Positions 23,639 through 36,956 of a stretch of 64,000 nucleotides of DNA are shown piece by piece. A program made the position numbers and the translations under genes. The stretch covers positions 53,412,520-53,476,519 of the forward strand of contig OX578153.1 of NCBI GenBank assembly GCA_951213105.1, read 5' to 3'. Numbering within the stretch: position 1 is the stretch's first letter; each line of letters begins with the position of its first letter. The notes under the pieces are model-generated. The model saw only the letters and a list, made by a program, of their open reading frames with translations, made no database searches and was not told the DNA's origin. The DNA comes from Amaurobius ferox. Lineage: Eukaryota; Arthropoda; Arachnida; Araneae; Amaurobiidae.

Positions 23639-25896
23639 CTAGCAGCATACCCGTTCTTCGTACGGAGTATATAATATAAAGAAACTTATAATTCGCAATC
23701 ATGTGCAAATTCTGTTAAAATATTAAATTTATTGCTCATAAAGAGAAGTTTAAGAATATCTGTTCTCACTATGCAGAATTATCTTCACGGGCAGATCTGA
23801 AGAATAAAACATCCTGATCCCTTTTGTAAGCAAATTTACAACAAAAAAGGAATTGAATCATTATATGCAACCACGTACTACTTATATTGTCGTAGATTAG
23901 AAAATATGCCTGTGTGTTAGTAGAAGATTACCCGTATTGCAATATGAGTCTCAAAAATATTTGCCAGAATAAAGGAGATGACGTGATAAATTGAAAGTAT
24001 CAATAATCCCCGTAATCTTTTACCAGAAGGTCGTAATTGATTCCAATATATGCCACTATATATCTAAGTATATGCCAATATACCTGTACTACTTATATTC
24101 TCGTAGATTAGAAGATATAATGCATTGGTAGAAGATTACGTACAACGTACTATATATGAGTTTCAACAATTTTCGTCATAAATAAACAATGGCATAATAA
24201 CTTGAAAATATCAATAATCCCTGAATCAACAGTCCCCGAAAATATCAATGATAATAATGTTTAAACCTGAAGACCGTAATTGATATTATCCAGTCAAAAA
24301 TGCAATGCCAATGAAATTTATCTTATATACATATCTTTATTATTCAAATCGCAAAAGATTTAATAAAAATCGTATAGAACATAACGCATTGGATCCGTTG
24401 CTAAGCGACATGATATCATTTGCTTAAAATAAATTGATGGAAATCATATCGTCTGAATAATGCTATCTCCATGGAAGGTTTTAGCGACATTTTGTCAATT
24501 TAGCGATAACTTAAAGAATCGCCAAATTTATCGCCAAGTGGGACTGTAGAACTCATAATCCCATTTTGCGACAAATTGACGGAACATCATCACAATACTA
24601 TCCCCTAACAAAACATAATTAATTTCATTTATTAAGCGCAATTTTATCAATTCCATGATATTTTTATGGATTTACAAATATTTTTATCAATTTGGTGATA
24701 TTAAAAAAATTTGTTAAATGTGTTACTAAATAGGATGGATGAACTGACCGACAAATGCTACCGAAACATCATTTCAATACTCTATTCTAAAAAAACAAAT
24801 CGTTGATTTGCGTCATTTTTATAAATTTGGAAACATTTCCGCTAATTTGGTAAGGTTTAAGAAAAGTTACCAAGTTATTAAGAGATATTCCGCTAAACTC
24901 GTAGCTCTAAATTTGCAGATCTCAAGAATAAAATATCCTGATCCCGTTTGTATATACTAAATGAAAACACTAAAATTTTATTATAAGATACAGCCGTTCT
25001 ACTTTTTTTCTGCTTCAACAATCGGCTAAATGAATTTATTGGATAAACACAATGTATGAGTTTATTAGTTAAACACAATATATGAGCGTTAAACCTCTTT
25101 GCTAAAATAAATGAAAGTGATGTACGCAGTCCGCAATTTATATAATTAAAAGAACAACCAAACCTTTCATTTAAAGGATATATTTTTACATCCATTTATT
25201 TATTATTCAAATACAAAACATAATAATAAATATTAACAACACATTTAATTTCATTCCGTTGCCGAGCAACATGATATAAGATAGAATCTTCCTCTTAAAA
25301 TGCGAAATTAAATAGCCATTTTGATTTCTTTATACTTTTCATCGTTGAGTAATAGCTTATGGAAGATAACCATGGAGGTAGATTTTTCCATTTAAATTCA
25401 TGTTTCAAACAATTCGTGTTTTCCGATAGTGACTATTTAATGCAAAAATCCTGCACCAAACTCGGAAATAAAGTTTTATTTCCTTTCGACGTTTTAAACA
25501 AACGATTTTGATCCTTTCCGTTTGAATAAACCACGGAGTTGGAGAGTATAAGTCATAAGAAAAAGTTCGGTTTTTTATTAATATCTCGACAACCCCTGGT
25601 CTTAGAAACTCGAAACTTGGACTAAATTTATGGGGGGCAATTTTAAGGCTATCCACAAAATTTCATTAAATTCGGTTCAGCCGTTTTTCTGTGATGATGA
25701 GACAAACGAAAATTTCGTTTTTTACTAATATCTCGAGAACCACTGGTAGTAGAAACTCCAAACATTGACTAAATTTTAAGTGGGGCTATTTCTAGGTGAC
25801 CCACCAAATTTCATCAAATTCGGTTCAGCCGTTCTCTCGTGATGATGGGACAAACAGACAGACAGACAGACAGATTTTCATTTTTATTTATATAGA
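23639..25896 (-). mobile_element. Non-autonomous Helitron H4, tandem with H3
   Basis: Same family and orientation as H3, beginning only three bases (TTA) after it. Complete ends: CTAG plus hairpin at left, GA preceded by ATTTATATA at right, flanked by A and T. The two copies align throughout with scattered differences. Confidence 0.9.
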
Positions 25897-25914
25897 TGTC
25901 AAATCTTGTCCAAT

Positions 25915-26232
25915 GATACCATGTTAAGAAAATATAAGATTTCAAATGAGTTTTCGCTGAGATTTCAAAAAATATTTATCTGCTTCTAGGTATTTTGACA
26001 GCAATGCAGGATATAATATTTCATGAAAATCCATTAATATTGGTTGCAGCTATGGTGCACACAAAGCACAAAGAATCGACAACAGATAAACAAAAGGGAC
26101 AGCACTCTAATATAGTCCAAACGTGTTCAAGAGGTCCTGAAATCTATATTTGTGTCAAAATCTCGAAATTGAAAATTTTTGTGAAAACAATACTTTCTCT
26201 ATACTATATTTAATAGTACGGGAAAGTAATAA
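25915..26232 (+). mobile_element. Family F copy, hairpin end
   Basis: Includes TGGTTGCAGCTATGG, a degenerate microsatellite near 26090, and the terminal hairpin ACTTTCTCTATACTATATTT...GGGAAAGT followed by AATAA. A CATGTTCTGGTCACATCAGA end of a second element follows to 26286. Confidence 0.55.
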
Positions 26233-26290
26233 TAGACGAAGTAATTTGATTCTATAGCGAAAGTCATGTTCTGGTCACATCAGAACTCTC

Positions 26291-26743
26291 CTCCAAATAC
26301 ACGAATGCAGTGAATCTTACTCAGATGACAATATTAATGTATTTAGTAATATTTCTGATGAAGTTGCTGATTTGTAATCAATCTTGCTGGCGTTTCATAA
26401 AAGCGATTTATTGATCAGAGAAGGCCAGAATCTAAACAGAGGGATAAATGTCAGTTCCGTATTGATTCTTTATTAATCTTCGAGACAAGAATTATTGGAG
26501 AGCGAAATTTTGGCCTTTTCTCTAGAAAGTTCCTCGTTTGTTTCAGATTTTTCTAAGCCAGGACGCTACGTGGTATAAGTAAAAGTGAATTATGTTTACG
26601 GGTGTGTTTTGAGAATATGATTTGGAGAGCAGGGAGATTGTACTTGGAGAATACGAGTTCCATTCCAAAAACTGGTCAAACTATCTCAATGTTTACGCGG
26701 AGTACTGGCTTGTAAAATCTGGGAGTTCGAAAGTCCTTCTCCT
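26291..26743. other. No gene seen
   Basis: Low-copy within this window; short frames only. I see no domain, repeat or RNA signature. Confidence 0.35.
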
Positions 26744-26998
26744 TCTTCAACTCAGACCGTCTTACCTACCCGAAAGTTTAAGGTATCTGCTCGTACGACC
26801 AGGAAGTGACATCCAATTTAGACCGGAAACCAGTGGGGGCATCTACAGGAACCGTATCATCCTTCCCCTACCACCTGCCTCTCGGAAGGACTGACGGACC
26901 CACATATTTAACGTGAGGACCGTTTTGGCAGAGCCTGGAATCGAACACGTGTCGTGTCCGAGTGCAACCCATACACGCTAACCACTGGGCTGCCCCAC
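26744..26998 (-). mobile_element. AAC-tail tRNA SINE, old copy
   Basis: Aligns with the SINE body across CAATTTAGACCGGAAACCAGT and CTCGGAAGGACTGACGGACC, and keeps a B box (GTTCGATTCC on the minus strand) and a head ending near 26998. Many substitutions and small deletions show it is older than the 19-kb copies. Confidence 0.75.
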
Positions 26999-27003
26999 CT
27001 CAA

Positions 27004-27110
27004 GAAGTCCTGAAAGTTTTCCGGCCGGCGAAGGAGGGGCAGTCCCTGTGGATGTCATTCGCACTGCGTTCTAGTCTAAATTAGATGGCTAAAGAGCGCA
27101 ATGTGTACCG
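27004..27110 (+). mobile_element. Inverted SINE body fragment
   Basis: GGAGGGGCAGTCCCTGTGGATG and CTAGTCTAAATTAGATGG are the reverse complement of the SINE body, directly beside the copy above but in the opposite orientation. Ends are not resolved. Confidence 0.5.
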
Positions 27111-27356
27111 CCGTTTGAGGTGCGGCGGGGCAAAGTTGTATGACGAAAAAGTGTTTAATGATTTGGAAGCTATAGACGAATATTATATTTCAAAGTGTAT
27201 GGCTATTGGAAAAAATCGATATCGGCTCCAGTAAGATAATAATAGTAAATAATCCATAGTGCATCCATCGTTAGATAATAATAGTAAGTAATCCATAGTG
27301 GCTCCAGTAAGTAATCGATAGTGGCTCCATCGAAGGAGCTGACATGGTTTCGCATG

Positions 27357-27830
27357 AGTAACATTTTGTTTTGTGGGTAGTTTGCTTTCTTTAGGCATTT
27401 TCAAAACAGTTCAAAATATTTAAATATTGAAATTAGAACGACTTTACTCAAAAAACTAAAAACAATATCCAAAATTCAATTATATATCTTCGTAGAGCTT
27501 TTAAAGGGTCATAGATCATTTCTTATTATGCATAGCTTTTTAGTTTTTGAGGTATAAGAATTAAAAACTTGAATAAAGGAAAACTTATAATCTTTTTCAA
27601 CAAGACGGTTTCTCAAAAACTACATCTTTGTAAAACCAATTATTAATATATACACTGGATTTTATACCGACAATTTTTCTGCCGAACTGTTTATATCTAT
27701 GTTTCATAACTTAGAAGATATTTCGGGTGAAAATAAGCAAAGTGTGGCAATATCTTGCTAAAACAAAACTTTTTAGCTTTCTCGAAGAAAAAATATTCAT
27801 AATATTAAAGTTGTGAGGCGAGGAGGCACC
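27357..27830 (+). repeat. Family J dispersed repeat, copy 1
   Basis: Shares an ordered set of phrases (GAGTAACATT, TTTTAGTTTTTGAGGTATAAG, ACAAGACGGTTTCTCAAAAAC, TTTATATCTATGTTTCA) with 34915-35330 and 60400-60680. No coding capacity and the ends are unknown. Short CCAGTAAGTAATCGATAGTG duplications precede it at 27230-27330. Confidence 0.5.
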
Positions 27831-27967
27831 ATATGCAGATTTTGAAGTTTAAAACGAAACAAAGCTCAGATTTTTAGTCTTTTATGATAGTCTTGACCCG
27901 GAAAGTTATGACCCCAATAAATACACGTCACGCAAATTGCAGGTGTGGTTGGGGCAAAATATCCTAG

Positions 27968-28159
27968 GGCCAAGACTTAAACCGAGCTTCACTGGAAACT
28001 GAAAGAGCCAATAATGCAAAGATACGATATCGCACTGAAGAGCACCCAATGAGAGCCAGGAGGGCGCACCTGAACCCCAGGCCAAATGATGCGACTGTAA
28101 GGAGGAAAGTCAACGAATATAAAACAATGATTATTCAAGAGTTGAAGGGAGAGTCATGA
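27968..28159 (+). pseudogene. Possible exon remnant, unknown protein
   Basis: A 63-codon frame without ATG opens directly after TATCCTAG, which could be a splice acceptor, and ends in TGA. The protein is basic and polar (ETERANNAKIRYRTEEHP, then RRAHLNPRPND) and unlike the AT-driven noise around it. I do not recognise it, and it may be a chance frame or part of a decayed transposon. Confidence 0.2.
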
Positions 28160-28768
28160 TTTCAAGCAGTGTTATTCAGAGAGAGTCGTTATTCGTTTGA
28201 GTATTGAGAATGTTGTAGGAAAAGACGAAGTCTGAATCTAAATGTGAGAAAAAGAACAGGAAAGGGTGAAAGCCATGCTGAGCTACAGACCCCAAATACA
28301 GAGGTATATGCCACTCTTCATGTATGTTAGGTGAATTTTTGGTCTTTGGAAAAAGATTCAAATGACCTGGTCTCACACGGTGCCTTTCTCCTCCTTAAGC
28401 GTTTGTTAATAAATTCATATAATTTTAATTATAATAATGTAGAGGTTTGAATAAATGATAATTTATTTTAAAGGTTAAAATGAAGATTTTAATGTGTAAT
28501 ATTTTGATTTAATGATTATGTTAAGGAACTCGTGCAAAAAAGTAATGGTGGGTTTTGCGGACATGATAGCAATGTACAAATGTTGCGATTCACGGCCACT
28601 TTAATTAAGATTAATAATTTAATCCACAAAACTTATTTGAAAGTAAGCCTAATTTATTGTTCTTTCATCATAAGAGTAAAATATGTTTATATTTTTATGT
28701 ATTAGGTTTTGAGAAAAGTTGACGCTTTTCGCCGATTTTAGCTAGAGATACCCTAACACTAGATGTTA

Positions 28769-28790
28769 TCTATATAAATAAAAATGAAAA

Positions 28791-28835
<45 letters not shown>

Positions 28836-31800
28836 GTCACACCATCACGGGAGAACGGCTGAACCGAATTTGATGAAATTTTGTGGGTAGCCCAGAAATA
28901 GCCCCACTTAAAATTATATCCGTGTTTTGAGTTTCTACGACCAGTGGTTCTCGAGATATTAGTAAAAAACGAAATTTTCGTTTGTCTCATCATCACGGAA
29001 AAACGGCTGAACCGAATTTAATGAAATTTGGTGAATAGCCTTGAAATATCCCCCCATAAATTTTGTCCAAGTTTCGAGTTTCTAAGACCTGGGGTTGTCG
29101 AGATATTAATGAAAAACGGAACTTTTTCCTAGAAGTTATACTCCCTAACTCCGTGGTTTATCCAAACGAAAAGCTTGAAAATCGTTTGAAAGTGAATTAA
29201 AATTTAATCTCTGAGTTTGATGGGAGATTTTTTGCGTTAATTAGTCACTTTCTGAAAACATGAATTGTTTGAAACATGATTAAAAGGGGAAATCTATCTC
29301 CATGGTTCATGGTTTATTTAAAACAAGCTTTTATGGAACAATGAGAAGTATAGAGAAATCAAAATCGTTATTTAATTTCGCAGTTTATGTTATAAGACAT
29401 GACATATTTAACATGTTATAAGATTCTATCTTATATCATGTTACTCAGAAACGCAATTAAATTAAATCTGTCTGTTAATTTTAATAATTATTTTTTCGAT
29501 TTGAAAAATAAATAAATGGATATAAAAATATATTTTAGAAAAGAACGATTTGATTTTTCTTATAGCATTTTTGACTGGATAATATCAATTACGGTCTTCA
29601 GGTTTAAAAATTATTATTATTTATATTTTCGGGGATTATTGATTCAAGGATTATTGATATTTTCAAGTTATTATGCAATTATTTTATTATGACAAAAATT
29701 GTTTAAACTCATATATTGTATGTTGTACGAATCTTCTACAAATACACGTGTATATCTTTTAATCTACGAGAATATAAGTAGTACAGGTATATTGACATAT
29801 GTTTTGATATATATTGGCATATATTGGAATCAATTACGACCTTCTGGTATAAAGAGTACGGATATTATTGATGTTTTCAATTTATTACGTCATCTCTTTT
29901 ATTTTGGCAAATATTTTTTAAACGCATATTGTAATACGGGTAATCTTCTACTAACACATTGGCATATTTTCTGATCTGCGACAATATAATTAGTACGGGG
30001 TTGCATATATTCATTCAATTCCTATTTTTTCTTTTGTAAATTTGCTTACAAAAGGGGGCAGGATGATTTATTCTTCAGATCTGATCGTGAAGATAATTTT
30101 GCATAGTGAGAACATATATTCTTAAACTTCTCTTAAGGAGCAATAAATTTAATATTTTAACAGAATTTGCACATGATTGCGAACTTTAAGTTTCTTTAAA
30201 TTATACACTCCGTACGAATAACGGGTGTGCTGTTAGTGGTTAATAAATTTTAACATTTTAGGAGAATATATCATGTTGCTCGGCATCGCAATTAAATTAA
30301 ATGTGTTTGTTAATGTTTTTATTATTTTTTTTCGATTTAAATAATAAATAAATGGATATAAAAGTATATCTTATGAATGGACGGTTTGATTTTTCTTTTA
30401 ATTATATTAATTGCTGACTGCGTACATCAATTTCATTTATTTTGGCAAAGAGTTTTCAAGCTTATATCGTATTTAGCTACTAAACTCATATATTGTGTTT
30501 AGCCAATAAATTCATATAGAAGATTGTTGAAACAGAAAAAGAGTAGAGCGGGTATATCTTCTAATACAATTGTAGTGTTTTCATTTAGTATATTGAAACG
30601 GGATAAGAATGTTTCATTCAGATCTGCAAATTCAAAGCTACGAATTTGGAGGGATATCGCTAATTTGACAACTTTTCTTAAACTTTGCCAAATTGACGGA
30701 AATGTCGCCAAATTGATATAAACGACACACAAACAGCTGCCATAAACCTTCGGGTTGGTCGTGTGGCTTGGGTCTTCTACATATCAATGAAATTTTTTTT
30801 TGTTTTGTTAGAAGAGATTACTGAAATGATGTTTGGTTAGCATTTATCTGTCAGACCAACCATCCTACTTAGTAATACATTTAGCGAATTTTTAAAATGT
30901 CACCAAATTGATAAAAATGTTTTCAAATCTATAAAAATATCTTGAAATTGATAAAATTGCGCTACATAAATGATATTATTTGTTTTTTGTTAGGGGATAG
31001 TATTGTGATGATGTTTCGTCAATTTGTCGCAAAGTGGAACTGTCAGTTCTACAGTCCCACTTGGCGATAAATTTGGCGATTTTTTAAAATGTCGCTAATT
31101 TGACGAAACTGTCGCCAAATGTTCCATAGAACTATAACTATTTAGACGATATTTTTTCTACCAATTTATTTGAAGCAAATGATATCATGTCGCTTAGCAA
31201 CGGATTTAAATCCAATGTGTTTATGCGGCAGACGATTTTTATTAAATCCTTTCCGATTTGAATAATGAAGATATGTATATAAAATAAATTCCATTGCCAT
31301 TTCATTTTGGACTGGATAATATCAATTATACTCTTCAGGTTTAAACATTATTATTATTGATATTTTCCGGAATTATTGATTTAGGGATTATTGATATTTT
31401 TAAGTTATTACGCCATTGTTTTATTGCGGCAAAAATTGCTGACACACGCATATTGTACGTTGTACGAGTAATCTTCTAGGAATGCACGGGTATATCTTCT
31501 AACCTACGAGAATATAAGTAGTACAGGTATATTGGCATATATTTTGATATATATTGGCATATATATTGGAATCAAGTACAGTCTTCTGGTATGAAGATTA
31601 AGGGGATTAATTATATATTCAATTTATTACGTCGTCTGTTGTATTTTACCAAAAAACATTTGTGACTCATATTGCAAAACGGGTAATCTTCTACTAATAA
31701 TCGGACACTATAAGTAGTACGTGTATATCTTCCCATATAATTTTAGCACTTTAATTTTGACATATATTGGAATAAATGACTGTCTTCAGATTTAAAGATT

Positions 31801-32185
31801 ACGGGTTTATTGGTATTTTCAATTTATACATGTAATCTACTAATACAGGTTATATTTTCTAATATTCGCGTATATAATTAGTACGGGTCCCATACAATTT
31901 TAACGCTTTTATTTTGCATATATTGATTCAATTCCATATTTTTTTTTATATTTGCTTACATAAGGGGTGCAAGATGTTTTATTCTTCAGATATGTCCATG
32001 AAGATAATTTTATATAGCGAGAACAGAGATTCTTAAACTTCTTTTTAGGAGCATTATATTAAATATTTTAACAGAATATTTTGATTAAACATGTCATTTA
32101 GTATACTATAAGAATTTGGGCATGATTATGAATTTCAAGTTTCTTTATATTATATACTCCGTACGAAGAACGGGTATGCTGCTAG
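28769..32185 (+). mobile_element. Non-autonomous Helitron H2, near-identical to H1
   Basis: Starts TCTATATAAATAAAAATGAA and ends CCGTACGAAGAACGGG plus TATGCTGCTAG, flanked by A and T. It shares with H1 the internal mutated 3' end (30210-30236), the SINE tail fragment near 30720 and nearly every base. The main difference is a longer (TCTG)n run (28793-28832). Length 3417 versus 3408 bp. Confidence 0.92.
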
Positions 32186-32329
32186 TTCAAAATAAATTTA
32201 ACTAGAATGTGGCTCAACTATACTTTCTAAAACCAGAATCCATTCTTAAATAAATTGTATATATATATAATTTTTCTGTTATTTTATTTATTTATTTATT
32301 TTTGGCAAATTTTGAAGCAGTAAATGAAA

Positions 32330-32910
32330 AATCTGTATTTTTGGTCTAAATGATTACAATTATAGCATGTTACCCTTCATTTTAAAGGGCTTGAAAAATA
32401 TTTTGATTGATACCAAGTACGATGATGGATTCTACGGGGGGTAACTTTCCTCTCCGAGGGGAACTGATGGTGTCAAGAACCTAAAAATTGTATAGCTGCT
32501 ATTTTTCACCAAGAATGATGATTGAAACTAGTTAGTTTCGTGATCATTGAGCAGTAAATAATCCTCTTTTGCATTATTACATCCAATTTTGTCACATGCT
32601 GCCGTGTTATGGAAATCTAAAATTTCGAATAAATTTCAAAGTTTTCGATCGAATTCAAGGAAATACTATCTAGCTTCAGATTTTCCAATAACAAAGCTGG
32701 TAAAGTTTTTGTGAAAACTTCTTAATATTGGTGTCAGCTATCGAGTGCGTAAAAGTAGACGACTGGCAGACGGACATCACTCTAAAATTAGTCAAAAAGT
32801 GATCAAGATGTCCTAAAACGTATATTGGAATTAAAATTTGAAAATCTCAAAATTTCGTGAGAGCAATTATTTCTCTGTACCATATTTTATATCATGAAAA
32901 AGTGAAAATC
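32330..32910 (+). mobile_element. Family F copy
   Basis: Runs from the ATTATAGCATGTTACCCTTC phrase to a decayed terminal hairpin (ATTTCTCTGTACCATATTTT region). The CAGACGGACATCACTC microsatellite equivalent is present but not expanded. Confidence 0.55.
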
Positions 32911-33045
32911 TTAGAGGGGCATTATATATTCAGATATAGATGCTAATGTGTGAAAAATCTCAGACTTGTAAGTGTAGTATATGTTGTGGATAAACAAACA
33001 GACAGACACACACACAAACAAGAAGATAGATTCCTCCTTTTATTA

Positions 33046-34343
33046 TTAACACTTTACAACATAGTTGAAAAGTGTTTATGACGTTGTTCATTCTGTCTGT
33101 CTGTCTATCCGTTAGCAAGGTAACTGCTGTAAAAATGACTTTATCAAAATGAAATTTTAGTATGCTGTTCAGACGGTCTGTGAGACCTATGGGAATATAA
33201 ATGAATAATATCACCCAATTAGTTTTGGATTGAACCCGGTTTGAAAAAATGAAATACATTGAACCCTATGGGACCTAATTTTTCAAACATTTTTTAAGCG
33301 AATTTGAAATTCACAAATTGCTTCAAAAGTTTTATGAAATATTCAAATTATCCCATAAAATATATGAAAAAATTTCAGCAAAATATATTCAGATGTTTTT
33401 TAAATAAAATTAGAATAATAATCACACCCTTTATATGGAGAGATCACTCGCCTATTATATGGAGAGATCACGTGACCCACTTCAAAATGAAATATGGCAT
33501 CCATCTTGTCTCAAAATCGTGATGTTTAAAGTTCTTTTTAATTCATATTTAGTGTTGTGTCCGTCCTAAAACGCTTTATTTTTGCTTAAATTCTGTGCAT
33601 CTACATATTAAAATAACGCAATTACAATATAGTTGAGTTTAAATGATCATCCAACTTTGATTATTTCTATAACGAAGCCTACTTTTTACTTATGGAAAAT
33701 GTAAATACCGAAAGATTTAGAATGAGTTGTATAAGAATTGCTGTATTTCTTTAACGCAAAATTATTTAGCTCATGGAGTCTGCATAGCTGATATGAATGA
33801 GATATTCATTGATTTTAGAGAGAGAAAGGCGATTTTTTTCGATGAAGTTATAAGCATAGAGTTTAATTACTTGTAGCTCCATGGTCTTAATTTTTAAATA
33901 AAATAAATTATTATAGTATATTGATGGATGACATGAATGGGAATATATTTATGGATGAAATGCTGCTTTTATAGAGAGATCCAGTCGTGTTATTTTTCTT
34001 TGACGTCATTTGAATGAATTCCAGTTGTTTTCGATGAAGTTTTCAAATATAATAAATTATCGTAGTATTATGATAATGTTAAAAATATTACCAAGGAATG
34101 TATCGCATTTTAGAGATGTTTAAACCAGCCAATTTATATTTCAATGCCGTCATTTGAATGAACTTAATTTTTTTCGATGAAGGTTTAAGTCTTCATATAT
34201 AATAAATTAATGTAGTATTGTGATAAGTTTTAAACTATTACCGTGGAATGTATTGCATGTTAGCGATGTTTAAATAAAATTGCATTGAAGTTGGAAAGTG
34301 TTTCGCAATCAATGCTTTAAGCATGATTGATCTTTCTTGTTAA
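33046..34343 (+). mobile_element. Family E hairpin-ended element, copy E1
   Basis: Begins with a short hairpin (AACACTTTACAACATAG then AAAAGTGTT), followed by TCTGTCTGTCTATC and ATCAAAATGAAATTTTAGTA. It is paralogous to 47696-49021 over its length and to the inverted fragment 56028-56895. No coding capacity. Confidence 0.75.
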
Positions 34344-34914
34344 TATAGATAATGGTTAATTTATTACTTTGTTAAATACCTACAGAGTTTTAATCTTATT
34401 CCTGCTTACTCTTAGTATTTCTTTAAATAGAGAGCTATTTATCCAGAAATCCTGACACATTCTTGTCTATCTTGAGAACACGTCCATGAATCCATATAGT
34501 ATACAGCAACAATGCACTAAGTGCATTGTTTTTCTAATGCATATCGTGTATTGTTATCCAGGAATATTTGTTTTCATCGTTTTTGAGGCACAGTGACTGC
34601 AATACAAAAGAGGACTGAAATGATGATTACTACCGATGGCTATTTGTCATTGTTTTGCGAATGAAAAGAAATATGAAGTACACTATTATTTCCATTATTA
34701 ACATTCAAAGGATGCGTTTGATTGTTATGGATGAGGGTATTGTGAAAGATTTAATAACATTTTTAATGAAGTAGCTTATCTACAATTAACCTTGGTTGTA
34801 TTTGACTTCCATAAGACTAGAGGGCTTCTTTTAGTAAAAGGGATATATGTATGTTTTGTATGGATTTGTTCTTACTCATTGATATGAAAAAAAGAATTCG
34901 AGGCGGCTCCAGTT
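34344..34914. other. No gene seen
   Basis: Single-copy in the window, AT-rich, no frame above noise. Confidence 0.35.
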
Positions 34915-35330
34915 CGATGAAGCAGATGTGTTTTCGTGTGAGTAACATTATGTAAAATAAAAGTTAATTTTTGTAATATCGAAAAAGGATCTTGACCCAA
35001 AACTTGACTATATACATTTAGACTTTCAAAGAGCTACAAATGCTTGCTCATTATTTATATTTATCTCTTTTAGTGTTCAAGACATAAGCATTACAAACCT
35101 GAGAAACAGACACTTTTTCATATTGACAAGATGATTAATCGAAAACTAAAAGAGCTTTATTTAAAAAAATGTATAGATTTTAATGTTAAATAGTCTAGCC
35201 TACATTTTTGTCATTCACTATTTATATCTGACTTTCATAGTTTACTATATATGTCGTGTGAAAGTTAAAAAGAGAAAAAAAATTACTCGGAGAGCTACTT
35301 TTTAAGTTTAAAAGATAAAAGTTAAAAATA
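34915..35330 (+). repeat. Family J dispersed repeat, copy 2
   Basis: Same ordered phrases as 27357-27830, for example ACAAGATGATTAATCGAAAAC and TATTTATATCTGACTTTCATA. It ends where a Helitron 3' relic begins. Confidence 0.5.
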
Positions 35331-35336
35331 TTAAAA

Positions 35337-36402
35337 TACTTGCAGTATACCCGTTCTTCGTACCGGAATTTATATTATAAAAATCTCAAAATTCACAATC
35401 ATGTGCAAATTCCTATAATATTCTAAATGGTATTATTATTCAAAGTATTCTGTAAAATTATTTAAATTAATGCTCCTAGAAATAAGTTTAAGAATATCTG
35501 TTCTTGCTATACAAAATTATCTTCAGAGGAAGATATGAATAATAAAATATCCTTGCACCACTTGTAAACACATTTACAAAAAATATTAATTTAAATCAAT
35601 ATATGCCAAAATAAAAGCGCTAAAGTTGTATGGGAAGATATAGCCGTACTACTTATATTCTGCCTATCCGGTGGTTGAGCGGTCAGGGGTATGCGTTTCC
35701 GGCTGATCGCTGGATTGCTGGGTTGCGGGTTTGAATCCCGCCAGCCTGCATGGATGTCGTCATGTCGAGGTCAAGTCAGACTTCTGCCTTGCGGGGAGCC
35801 TCTATAAAGTGAAGCATAAAGTGAAGCTGCAAATCTCCTCCCCTTCTCCATGGGATACCCTGGGGGGCCTTGTGGACGTGGTGCGTCAAGCTCTCCTTCA
35901 CCACGGGGGAATTAGTAACGAACGAACTTATATTCTCAAATATTAAAAGACATACCTGTATATTAGAAGATTACTCGTCTAAAATATATGAACTTCCTAA
36001 ATGGTTGCCCAAAGTAACAGATAACAAACTAATTTGAAAATATAAATAATCCCCGTAATCTTTAAAACTGAAGACCGTAATGGATTCCAATATATATATC
36101 AAAATGAATGCGCTAAGATTATATACCCCTACTACATATATTCTCATAGATTAGAAGATATACCCGTGTATTAGTAGAAGACTACTCTTACTACAATATA
36201 AGAATTTCAAAAATATTTGCTAAAATAAAACAGATAGCGTAATAATTTGAAAATATCAATAATCCCTTAATCTTTAAACCCGAAGGCCAATATCAAAATG
36301 AAAGCGCTAAAATTGTTACTATTTATATTCTCACAGATTAGAAAGTATAACAATGTAATAGTAGATGATTACTGGTACTGCAAAATCGTTTTTCGTACGA
36401 AA
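35337..36402 (-). mobile_element. Degenerate minus-strand Helitron relic
   Basis: The 3' terminus reads CTTGCAGTATACCCGTTCTTC, with CTAG mutated to CTTG. The body follows the H3/H4 order (AATCATGTGCAAATTCC, then GAAGACCGTAAT). The 5' end is lost and another Helitron start abuts it. A SINE interrupts it at 35662-35935. Confidence 0.65.
35662..35935 (+). mobile_element. tRNA-derived SINE, intact, in a Helitron relic
   Basis: A box TGGTTGAGCGG at 35672-35682 and B box GGTTTGAATCC at 35728-35738 lie in a tRNA-like head beginning GCCTATCCGG. The GC-rich body ends in ACGAACGA. An 11-bp duplication ACTTATATTCT (35651-35661 and 35936-35946) flanks it, and the intact Helitron paralogue reads straight through this point. 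It is a different family from the AAC-tail SINE. Confidence 0.88.
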
Positions 36403-36956
36403 TCTATATAAATAAAATTGAAAATCTGTCTGTTAGTCTATGTGTTTGTCTCTTCATCAGGGAGAACGGATGAACCGAATTAAATGAAATTTTGTGGTTA
36501 GTCTTGAAATAATCCCACTTAAAATTTAGTCCAGGTTTCGAGTTTTTAAGATTAGGGGTTGTGGAGATATTAATGAAAATCCTTTCTTTCATAGGAGTAC
36601 GCCTCCTTAATTAACTTGTTCCTCCAAACGAAAAAAGTTAGAAATCTTTGGTTTAAACCATGAAAGTGAATTAAAACTCTATCTCTGAGTTTCGTTGAAG
36701 TTTATTGTGCTAATCAGTCACTTTTGAAAATTTCGAAACATGAATTGAAATGGAAGCTATTACCATGGTATATTTTTCACAGGTTTACTCAACAATGAAA
36801 AGTCTTAAGAAGTCAATTTTACTTAATTATAAGCATTTTATGAGGAAGATTCTTTCTTATATCATGTTGCTCAGCAACGCAATTAAATCAAACGTATTTG
36901 TTAATTTTTATAATAATTTTTTCGATTTGAATAATAAGAAAATGGATATAAAAATA
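36403..36956 (+). mobile_element. 5' part of a CTAG-family Helitron
   Basis: Starts TCTATATAAATAAAATTGAA, followed by a short CTGTCTGTTAGTC tract and the GAACCGAATTAAATGAAATT motif. It runs into the typical GAATAATAAGAAAATGGATA segment and is cut off by the next Helitron start. Confidence 0.7.
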
